5,242 nt of DNA from positions 1-5,242 of the forward strand of contig JAOQAL010000423.1 in NCBI GenBank assembly GCA_025963615.1, read 5' to 3'. A model generated the notes under the pieces. The model made no database searches. It had not been told where the DNA came from and saw nothing but the letters and a program-made list of their open reading frames with translations. Below are positions 1-5,242 of the stretch, piece after piece (the first letter of the stretch is position 1; each line of letters begins with the position of its first letter). The stretch is from Chitinophagaceae bacterium (GTDB lineage Bacteria; Bacteroidota; Bacteroidia; Chitinophagales; Chitinophagaceae). Both the position numbers and the translations under genes were made by a program.

Positions 1-749
1 CGGTGACACCCGACAGCCGGCGCACTAACAATGATCCGCCTTACATGCCGATACTAACCATTATCGCCTGTGATATTATCTCGGAACGGAAAATTGAATT
101 TCCTGCTATGTGGGACTTGTATTGGAAGAAACAGGAAGACGTCAACCCCGGAGACTTTGTAAGGGCCAGTATGTCCATACCGGTTTTTTTTGAAGCCTAT
201 ACATTGACCGATATCGATAAAAAAAGCTCTTTCAAAATATGGCAGGATCAGCTGAACTGGCAAAATATAGATCACCAGATTCCAGTCACGGTACAATTTA
301 TAGATGGCGGCACGTTATCCAATTTCCCCATCAACGTGTTTTATAATCCGCACTATCCGGTTCCCCGTATGCCAACATTCGGTATCCGTTTACAGGATGG
401 GATTTTAGATAACAACAGCGCCGCTGATAAAACATTTGCGGGCTATCTCGCTTCTATGTTTAATACGATCCGTTTAAATTTCGATCGTGATTTCATTTCC
501 CGGAACCGGGCTTATAATAAAGGAGTGAAATTTGTTGACGTAAGAAAACATAGCTGGCTCAATTTTTTTATGAAGAATGATGAAAAAATTGACCTCTTTA
601 AAAAAGGCGCTTTAGCCGCCGCGGAGTTTCTAAAAACTTTTAATTGGGAAGAATATAAAGCCGGGCGGTTGAAGAATTTTGAAATGGGCCAGGAAAAATT
701 TGACAATCCAAATAACCTGACCGTGTTTCCGAATTCGAAGATGGCATAG
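1..749 (+). CDS. Patatin-like phospholipase, C-terminal part (5' end outside window)
   Basis: This is the C-terminal part, about 248 codons, of a patatin-family acyl hydrolase, an enzyme class that cleaves acyl chains from lipids with a Ser-Asp dyad. The reading frame is open to the window edge, and the first in-frame GTG at base 3 is probably an internal valine, not the start. Counting from that codon, a strand resembling the family core (LTIIACDI, residues 18-25) is followed by RASMSIPVFFE (54-64), the usual RAS..IP.VF segment. Next comes FIDGGTLSNFPI (99-110), whose DGG supplies the catalytic aspartate (about D101). The nucleophile motif GxSxG and the oxyanion glycine loop must lie upstream of the window. 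After the DGG motif there are about 145 residues without a recognised motif, ending in a basic and aromatic helix-like region. No signal peptide can be judged. The stop is TAG at 747-749, and the next gene converges on it with only 39 bases between. The family call is firm; the substrate is unknown. Confidence 0.88.
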   Translation, partial: VTPDSRRTNNDPPYMPILTIIACDIISERKIEFPAMWDLYWKKQEDVNPGDFVRASMSIPVFFEAYTLTDIDKKSSFKIWQDQLNWQNIDHQIPVTVQFIDGGTLSNFPINVFYNPHYPVPRMPTFGIRLQDGILDNNSAADKTFAGYLASMFNTIRLNFDRDFISRNRAYNKGVKFVDVRKHSWLNFFMKNDEKIDLFKKGALAAAEFLKTFNWEEYKAGRLKNFEMGQEKFDNPNNLTVFPNSKMA

Positions 750-788
750 CCCGATGAAAATAACCGGATAGATAAACCTGAAATTTCC

Positions 789-1622
789 TTAAACTTCCAG
801 CAACTTAATTCCCGAAGAAGTAAATTCTATTTTCTTCTGTTTATACAAATTACCCGTTGTCATCTTGAACGTCTTCTTGCTCATGGCAAAAAACGAATAA
901 ATTTCGCCCGGTAAGGACTTATCATGGTAAGGCAAATAGCCGTTATGCTCCTGAAGCAAACGCAATATTTTCCCAGATTCGTCTTCCACCCTGTCGTACC
1001 CGGACTTTCCGGCTGCCACATCTATTTTATTTTCCGGCAATATTTTTTTGATAAAGCCCTTAAAGCGGTCCCCAATTTCAATATCCCGGTACACTTCATT
1101 GGCGTGCAATACGCCGGTATGTTTGTTATTAATGATCACCACATAACCAAGATCGCTTTCGCGATATACCAATAAGTCCACGATATCTTTTTCTTTTACT
1201 GTCAGTGTCTCATTACTAAGTGTCTGATCAATCCGTTCGGTAGCAGCCAATCTTCCTGTTTGCTCATCCAGGTATATCTTTACCAGGTATTCGCCCTGCA
1301 CGCGCATAAAACTGATCTGCTTAGACCGCGGCACAAAAATATCTTTCATCAATCCCCAATCCAAAAAAGCGCCATGTTCCGTTGTGCTCACCACTTTCAA
1401 TTTTACAATATCCCCCAGGACGCCTTTGGGTTGCAGTGTAGTAGCTATAATCCTGTCCTCCCCATCATGATATAAAAAGACTTTCAGATCATCCCCAATC
1501 TTTGTATCACTCGGGACAAAACGTTTGGGTAATAAAATACCTTCCTTACCATCTTCCAGGAAAACACCCATGGGCTTTTCCTTAATTACTTTCAGGGTAT
1601 TGTATTCACCGATTTTTATCAT
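789..1622 (-). CDS. cvfB: CvfB/YitL-family S1-domain RNA-binding protein
   Basis: This 277-residue protein resembles the CvfB (Staphylococcus) / YitL (Bacillus) family of cytoplasmic RNA-binding proteins, which have three S1-like OB folds and a C-terminal winged helix and run to about 280-300 residues. Visible pieces are S1-like domain 1 at about 1-62 (GVFLEDGKEGILLPKRFVP), domain 2 at about 64-130 (GDIVKLKVVSTTEHGAFLDWG, then DIFVPRSKQ), domain 3 at about 142-205 (GYVVIINNKHTGVLHANEVY), and a basic winged-helix tail at about 212-272 (GKILRLLQEHNGYLPYHDKS). I chose the ATG at 1620-1622 because the S1 homology begins almost at once (MIKIGEYNTLKV). An in-frame ATG at 1724 would add 34 residues with no family resemblance. 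The bases just upstream are T-rich on the coding strand with no Shine-Dalgarno, as expected in Bacteroidota. No good promoter was seen. In Firmicutes the family affects virulence gene expression; the role here is unknown, and the symbol denotes family membership only. Confidence 0.88.
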   Translation of the reverse strand: MIKIGEYNTLKVIKEKPMGVFLEDGKEGILLPKRFVPSDTKIGDDLKVFLYHDGEDRIIATTLQPKGVLGDIVKLKVVSTTEHGAFLDWGLMKDIFVPRSKQISFMRVQGEYLVKIYLDEQTGRLAATERIDQTLSNETLTVKEKDIVDLLVYRESDLGYVVIINNKHTGVLHANEVYRDIEIGDRFKGFIKKILPENKIDVAAGKSGYDRVEDESGKILRLLQEHNGYLPYHDKSLPGEIYSFFAMSKKTFKMTTGNLYKQKKIEFTSSGIKLLEV

Positions 1623-1812
1623 AAAAAAAATAAGCTGTAAGCCAGTAAAGGTAATGCAAAGCCGTGGCGTTTGAGTGGGTATATTTAATGGTAAATTAAC
1701 CGCAACGGGCCGATAAGAAGCCATTATGCCTGTATCAGCTCCAACAATAAAAAAACTTTTACCGGACGATTAAAGAATTGACTCAGCCAATAAAGAAATA
1801 ATAACACCGTTG

Positions 1813-1820
1813 TAAATTTG
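1813..1820 (+). promoter_or_regulatory. Bacteroidota-type -7 promoter element
   Basis: TAAATTTG, followed by CA, is an exact match to the Bacteroidota -7 consensus TAnnTTTG, here with the C that often follows it. The nearest upstream TTG (1778-1780) is too far away to be a normal -33 element, so only half of the promoter is supported. Transcription would start around 1825-1828 and run rightward, giving either a leader of about 270 bases for the membrane protein gene at 2093 or a separate short transcript. No better -7 match was found closer to 2093. Confidence 0.45.
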
Positions 1821-1858
1821 CAGCTGGCATTCTACTAACTTACCTGGAAAACCAGATT

Positions 1859-1939
1859 ATGAAAAGCAATGAAATCCTCCGCGGGCAGTATTGCTGTTGG
1901 TGGAAAACCAGCAAAAGGAAAATAATCCGGCTAATTTAA
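1859..1939 (+). CDS. Possible 26-residue basic peptide (doubtful small ORF)
   Basis: An ATG about 38 bases after a good -7 promoter element opens 26 codons ending in TAA. The peptide begins MKSNEILRGQ, has a central YCCWWK (residues 11-16) and a basic tail TSKRKIIRLI, giving a strongly positive net charge. There is no Shine-Dalgarno, but that is not informative in this phylum. I recognise no family. Supporting points are its position directly after the promoter and the unusual Cys-Cys-Trp-Trp core. Against it, an ORF of this length arises easily by chance and no homologue is known to me. It could also be only the 5' leader of the gene at 2093. Confidence 0.2.
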   Translation: MKSNEILRGQYCCWWKTSKRKIIRLI

Positions 1940-2092
1940 AATCATTACCAGCCGTTGTTATTGTGTGCAGTGCAACAACAAATACAACCGCACCGTCGCT
2001 AACTATATTATTTTATTAAATAGCCTGAACGATTAAGTTGCGGCAATCAGAACAGATACAATTCAGCTTTTGACAAAAAAAAGAATTATAAC

Positions 2093-2374
2093 ATGAAAAA
2101 AATAGCCCCTGATAAATGGAAACACTTTTATGTTGGTATTCCATCGGGCGCCGTGATTTATGGACTGGCAATATTAAATTGGCCGCAACAAAAACCAATA
2201 GCTATTGCTGTGTCGTTCCTCATACTAGTTGCTGTCTGTTACGGCTTTGAATTGTTTTCCCTGCTAACCGGTAAGGGACATTATGAAGTGAACGATGCGT
2301 TGGCCGGCATTCTTGGTGGAACTATCGGTATTTTTGTTGTCTTGTTTTTCTTAAAATTAACTTTCCCCCAGTAA
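2093..2374 (+). CDS. Small three-helix membrane protein, VanZ/YfiM-like layout
   Basis: This 93-residue protein has a short N-terminal head containing DKWKHF (7-12), then three likely membrane segments at about 13-30, 34-57 and 70-90. The second segment carries a buried glutamate (GFELFS, E53), and the third is preceded by KGHYEVNDALAGILGG (61-76). An early D-K-x-x-H-F, a mid-protein Glu and a late N-D-x-x-A-x-x-x-G-G resemble the pattern of small VanZ-like or YfiM-like membrane proteins. That is a resemblance in layout, not a firm family assignment, and no activity is claimed. The start ATG follows an A-rich stretch (AAAAAAAAGAA) typical of Bacteroidota initiation regions and begins MKK. The last 53 bases overlap, on the opposite strand, the tail of a decayed phospholipase-D-family gene. 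Function unknown; that it is a real gene is likely from its coherent membrane topology and conserved-looking polar motifs. Confidence 0.72.
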   Translation: MKKIAPDKWKHFYVGIPSGAVIYGLAILNWPQQKPIAIAVSFLILVAVCYGFELFSLLTGKGHYEVNDALAGILGGTIGIFVVLFFLKLTFPQ

Positions 2375-2763
2375 TTGATTGTCCAGGCAGCGCTCCAGAC
2401 ATTGTTTTAAACAGGTCAAGCCGTTTGCGTTTAAAACTTCCGGGAGCGTACTTTAGCTGCCAGCTGTCATCGGGCGATAAAAAAAGGCTGTCATCCGAAG
2501 GTGCCTCGCCCGCAAGCCGGAGATTTTCCAACACCGTGCGGAAATAATAATGATTGAACAACCGCATAAATTCAGTTAAATAAATATCAGCCACCCGCAG
2601 ATTGCCTCGTATAATCATCATGTTTTCATCATTATCTTTTATGGAGGCTTCACTGAAATTGGCTGAGCCCGTAACACCTACCGGGTCGGCGCTTAAAGGA
2701 TCCATCAGAAATATTGGTAGAACCAGTCCATACAGAGCCCTATTTCATGACCAGCAGGTTAAA
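2322..2763 (-). pseudogene. Decayed phospholipase D-family (HKD) gene, internally deleted
   Basis: The 127-codon ORF from 2705 to 2322 reads like the C-terminal end of a two-HKD phospholipase D-like protein: DPLSADPVGVTGSANFSEAS, then NDENMMIIRG, then VADIYLTEFMRLFNHYYFR, then DDSWQLKYAPGSFKRKRLDLF. The His-Lys of this second HKD motif should lie immediately before DPLS, but is absent. Instead, in another frame directly upstream (2733-2698) the strand encodes VWTGSTNISDGS, which resembles the segment following the first HKD motif of the same family. The two pieces meet at about 2709-2697, where one stretch serves as SDGS in one frame and LMDPL in the other. In-frame stops at 2742-2740 and 2766-2764 interrupt the upstream piece. 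The N-terminal region is missing, since only about 20 bases separate the remnant from the tgt stop. It cannot make an active enzyme, because such enzymes need two complete HKD motifs. The tail after FKTM may also be read-through sequence. Family call by recognition, not search. Confidence 0.8.
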
Positions 2764-2781
2764 TTATTGTAAACAGCTAGC

Positions 2782-3921
2782 TCACAATCTTTGTTTCAGC
2801 AATAGAATTTGTTCATTCTTCCAGCTTACAAAATCACCCGATACAATATGTTCCCTCGCTTCAGCTACGAGCCACCGGTAAAAGGAAAGATTGTGGATGC
2901 TGGCAATGGTATAGCCTAAAAATTCTTTGGACTTCATCAGGTGCCGCAGGTAAGCTTTACTGTAATAATTACTGGCTTCACAATCGATTCCATTATCAAT
3001 GGGTGAATAATCAAACTCCCATTTTTTGTTATCAATATTAATAACTCCTTTGGTCGTGAACAGCATTGCATTGCGGCCATTGCGGGTGGGCATCACGCAA
3101 TCAAACATATCAATGCCAAGGCCGATGCATTCGAGAATATTCCAGGGCGTACCTACTCCCATCAGGTATCTAGGCTTTTCGGCCGGTAAATGATCGCAGC
3201 ACCAATCGCATATTTCATACATCACAGGCTCTGGTTCACCAACACTAAGACCGCCGATAGCATGGCCGGTTGCGTTTTTGGAAGCAACATATTCGCAGGA
3301 TTGCTTTCTTAAATCTTTATAAGATGCGCCTTGCACGATGGGAAAAAGATTTTGTGTATAGCCATATTTATCTGCTGTAGCATCAAATCGATTAAAACAG
3401 CGATTCAGCCAGCGATGGGTAAGCTCCATACTGGTTCTGGCATAGTCATACTCACTGCCACCCGGGGGACATTCATCAAATGCCATCATGATGTCGCCTC
3501 CGATTACTCTTTGGATATCCATTACACTTTCCGGTGAAAACAAATGACTGCTGCCATCAATATGCGATTGAAAAGTAACTCCCTCTTCTTTTATTTTCCT
3601 CGTACCCGCCAGCGAAAACACCTGGTAACCGCCGCTATCCGTAAGAATCGGTTTATACCAGCCATTGAAATGATGCAATCCTCCGGCTTTTTCCAACACT
3701 TCCAGGCCTGGACGCAAATACAGATGATAGGTATTGCCCAAAATGATTTGGGCTTTTACATCTTTTTCCAGTTGTTGTTGCGTCACCGCTTTTACACTGC
3801 CCGCGGTTCCTACCGGCATAAAAATGGGCGTCAATATCTCTCCATGATCCGTCGTTATCTTTCCTGTCCTCGCTTTGGAATGGGTATCCGTTACCTGTAA
3901 ATCAAATTGCAGTACTGCCAT
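2782..3921 (-). CDS. tgt: tRNA-guanine(34) transglycosylase (queuine tRNA-ribosyltransferase)
   Basis: Tgt swaps guanine for preQ1 at the wobble position of GUN-anticodon tRNAs, a late step towards queuosine. The 379-residue length is normal for the bacterial enzyme. The start has the family's usual KARTGKITTDHGEILTPIFM (16-35). Also visible are NTYHLYLRPG (63-72), DSGGYQVFSL (95-104, with D95 matching the general acid/base Asp), AFDEC (147-151), the substrate-pocket loop GGLSVGE (223-229), and DMFDCVMPTRNGRN (271-284). In the last of these, D274 aligns with the nucleophile and R280/R283 with the tRNA-contact arginines, using Zymomonas numbering minus 6. The zinc site is unusual: the expected CxCxxC plus His positions read I312, C314, S317 and H343, so only one Cys and the His remain. 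ATG 3921 is preferred because homology begins within a few residues; a good -7 promoter box lies 19-26 bases upstream. The gene is apparently monocistronic, followed only by a dead PLD gene. Identity is very secure. Confidence 0.97.
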   Translation of the reverse strand: MAVLQFDLQVTDTHSKARTGKITTDHGEILTPIFMPVGTAGSVKAVTQQQLEKDVKAQIILGNTYHLYLRPGLEVLEKAGGLHHFNGWYKPILTDSGGYQVFSLAGTRKIKEEGVTFQSHIDGSSHLFSPESVMDIQRVIGGDIMMAFDECPPGGSEYDYARTSMELTHRWLNRCFNRFDATADKYGYTQNLFPIVQGASYKDLRKQSCEYVASKNATGHAIGGLSVGEPEPVMYEICDWCCDHLPAEKPRYLMGVGTPWNILECIGLGIDMFDCVMPTRNGRNAMLFTTKGVINIDNKKWEFDYSPIDNGIDCEASNYYSKAYLRHLMKSKEFLGYTIASIHNLSFYRWLVAEAREHIVSGDFVSWKNEQILLLKQRL

Positions 3922-3939
3922 GCATACATTTTAAGTGCG

Positions 3940-3947
3940 CAAAGTTA
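3940..3947 (-). promoter_or_regulatory. -7 promoter element for tgt
   Basis: Read on the minus strand this is TAACTTTG followed by CG, an exact match to the Bacteroidota -7 consensus TAnnTTTG. It lies 19-26 bases upstream of the tgt ATG, so the leader would be only about a dozen bases long. I could not find a clear TTG at the -33 position; the upstream bases are instead rich in TTTAAA. The match and its position make it a good candidate, with the missing -33 box as the main reservation. Confidence 0.5.
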
Positions 3948-4100
3948 ACCTTAAACTTTAAACAGGGCAGAAGCAGTAACCGGTTGAAGCGCTGCCATTC
4001 TTTATCAACACGTGTGTAATGTTTTCGGAGTATTTTAACCACTTCTCCGTTATTTTCGCCGCCGGTGCTATTGTAAAGCTTTACCAAAACTGCCTGAACT

Positions 4101-5231
4101 ATGAGCTGGATGCAATTGAAATTTTATTGGCCGCAGATACTATTTTCACTTTTTGCTTTTGCTGCGCTGGTCCAGTTATTTTACTATCTATGGTTTTTCC
4201 GACGGCTTGCTTTTTTTAAAAATGAATCCAAAATACAATCCCAGCAACACCCGGTTTCCGTTATTATCTGTGCCCGGGATGAAGATGAAAATATTGCCCG
4301 GAACCTGCCGGGGGTACTGGTGCAGAAATATTCTTCTTCCCATGAAGTAATTGTGGTGAACGATAATTCTGTAGATGATTCAAAATACATTTTACAGGAA
4401 TTAAAAAAGACTTTCAAATTCTTACAGGTTGTTGAATTGACCCAGGAAGCAAAACTTATTAATGGAAAAAAATATCCTTTATCTATCGGCATTACAGAAG
4501 CCAGGCATGAAATCGTTTTATTGACAGATGCCGATTGCGTTCCGTCCAGCGAATACTGGCTGCAAAAAATGCAGGATGGTTATCAACCGGGCGTGGAGGT
4601 TGTATTAGGTTATGGTGGTTATCATAAGCTTCCCGGACTGTTAAACAAATTGATACGGTTCGAAACTTTTCATACCGCCCTGCAATATTTATCCTATGCC
4701 ATGGCAGGGATTCCTTATATGGGTGTGGGCCGGAATCTCTCTTATAAAAGAGATGTTTTTTTCCGGAATAAAGGTTTTGCCTCCCTCAATCATATTCCCA
4801 GCGGTGATGATGACCTGTTTATAAACAAAGTCGCCACAAAAAAAAATACCGCGGTTGTCCTGGAACCAGAAGCTATTACGTTGTCCAACCCCAAAACAAC
4901 ATTCAGCAGTTGGATGAAGCAAAAGCAAAGACACTATACCACGGCCAGGTATTACAAGCTAAAACATAAATTTCTGCTTGGTTTATATACGTCCACTCAA
5001 TTCATTTTTTATCCCTTGTTAATCGCCGCCGCCCTGCTTTTTGACTGGCGCCTGGTGCTTGGAATTCTGGGACTAAAACTAATCGTACAGGGAATTATCT
5101 ATTTTAAAGCTATGAAAAAAATGAATGAAAGCGACCTGTGGCCATTATTCATTCTATTGGATATCTGGATGTTTTTCTATTACGTCATCTTTGCACCAGC
5201 TTTATGGAAAAAGGCCAGAAAAATCTGGTAA
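4101..5231 (+). CDS. Membrane-anchored family 2 glycosyltransferase
   Basis: This 376-residue GT-A fold transferase moves sugar from a nucleotide donor to a glycan or lipid acceptor at the inner face of the cytoplasmic membrane. Domain order: one N-terminal membrane helix (about 11-32); the GT2 domain starting VSVIICARDE (52-61); donor-binding VVNDNSVDDS (85-94); TDADC (142-146), the metal-binding DxD; GVGRNLSY (208-215); SGDDDLF (234-240), with the likely catalytic-base aspartates; and QKQRHYTTARYY (274-285), corresponding to the QxxRW signature but with His for Trp. Two or three C-terminal membrane helices follow (about 291-312, 315-335, 346-367). This layout matches the processive or cell-wall/exopolysaccharide type of GT2; the actual polymer cannot be read from sequence. 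ATG 4101 gives a sensible short pre-helix head; a second Met at residue 4 is an alternative. The gene is divergent from tgt across 179 bases. TATTTTCG (4051-4058) is a one-mismatch -7 box. The stop lies 11 bases before the window end, so downstream partners are unseen. Confidence 0.92.
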   Translation: MSWMQLKFYWPQILFSLFAFAALVQLFYYLWFFRRLAFFKNESKIQSQQHPVSVIICARDEDENIARNLPGVLVQKYSSSHEVIVVNDNSVDDSKYILQELKKTFKFLQVVELTQEAKLINGKKYPLSIGITEARHEIVLLTDADCVPSSEYWLQKMQDGYQPGVEVVLGYGGYHKLPGLLNKLIRFETFHTALQYLSYAMAGIPYMGVGRNLSYKRDVFFRNKGFASLNHIPSGDDDLFINKVATKKNTAVVLEPEAITLSNPKTTFSSWMKQKQRHYTTARYYKLKHKFLLGLYTSTQFIFYPLLIAAALLFDWRLVLGILGLKLIVQGIIYFKAMKKMNESDLWPLFILLDIWMFFYYVIFAPALWKKARKIW

Positions 5232-5242
5232 AAGAAATCAAC

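Larger units (their letters stand above)
1623..2092. other. 470-base intergenic region between divergent genes
   Basis: This stretch separates the divergently transcribed S1-domain gene and the small membrane protein gene. It is A/T-rich, with several A runs. I see one strong promoter element (1813-1820, + strand) and one short ORF (1859-1939). An imperfect inverted repeat lies around 1954-1982, with arms TTGTT.TTG and CAA.AACAA; it has no following T run, so it is not a convincing terminator. There is no tRNA-like or repeat-array structure. The first part (1623-1724) is an open continuation of the S1-domain gene frame but has no family resemblance. A small RNA or a long 5' leader starting near 1825 is possible but unproven. 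Confidence 0.7.

Noticed and set aside
3..5. GTG as the start of the patatin-like gene
   Set aside because: The nucleophile GxSxG and the N-terminal half of the domain are missing, so the frame must continue upstream of the window.
750..788. Possible bidirectional terminator between the convergent patatin and S1-domain genes
   Set aside because: The 39-base gap has no convincing hairpin.
1623..1724. 34-residue N-terminal extension of the S1-domain protein from ATG 1724
   Set aside because: The extension shows no S1 resemblance, and the family normally begins close to the internal Met at 1622.
1954..1982. Imperfect inverted repeat TTGTT.TTG / CAA.AACAA considered as a terminator
   Set aside because: The stem is weak and A/T-rich, has a mismatch, and no T run follows.
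3544..3900. 118-codon open frame on the + strand antisense to tgt
   Set aside because: It lies wholly inside the strongly conserved tgt gene, has no recognisable motif, and is a by-product of the codon use on the other strand.
4073..4084. Perfect 12-base palindrome GTAAAGCTTTAC just upstream of the glycosyltransferase gene
   Set aside because: It is short and A/T-rich, and has no second copy in the window; an operator is possible but nothing supports it beyond symmetry.
3902..4087. 61-codon minus-strand ORF upstream of tgt
   Set aside because: It overlaps the tgt promoter region and start in another frame, and has low-complexity, non-protein-like composition with no family resemblance.

Overview
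This is an ordinary-looking chromosomal segment, most likely from a member of the Bacteroidota (my best guess is a Chitinophagaceae-like organism). The reasons are the low-to-middling GC content, starts preceded by A/T-rich stretches instead of a clear Shine-Dalgarno, two exact matches to the Bacteroidota -7 promoter element TAnnTTTG (both followed by C), and proteins whose wording fits that phylum. The phylum is inferred from these signs and from memory of the families; no search was run.

Layout. Bases 1-749 (+) hold the C-terminal part of a patatin-like phospholipase whose start lies outside the window. A CvfB/YitL-type S1-domain RNA-binding protein converges on it (789-1622, -). A 470-base non-coding stretch follows, with one good promoter element and a doubtful 26-codon ORF. 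Next is a small three-helix membrane protein (2093-2374, +). Its 3' end overlaps the tail of a decayed phospholipase-D-family gene (2322 to about 2763, -). Directly upstream of that remnant, on the same strand, is an intact tgt (2782-3921, -), encoding tRNA-guanine transglycosylase. Transcribed divergently from tgt is a membrane-anchored family 2 glycosyltransferase (4101-5231, +).

The genes do not form one pathway. They are mainly housekeeping or envelope functions in single-gene units: lipid hydrolysis, RNA binding, queuosine tRNA modification and glycan synthesis. I found no CRISPR, transposase, toxin-antitoxin, defence or biosynthetic cluster, and nothing I would call a new system.

The most informative details are: (1) the PLD remnant, where the region after the first HKD motif is fused out of frame to the second HKD region at a short sequence that can encode both sides, pointing to a microhomology-mediated internal deletion; (2) the Tgt protein, which keeps its catalytic aspartates but only one of the three zinc-binding cysteines; and (3) the promoter element at 1813-1820, which faces a leader holding only a short basic Cys-Cys-Trp-Trp peptide ORF.
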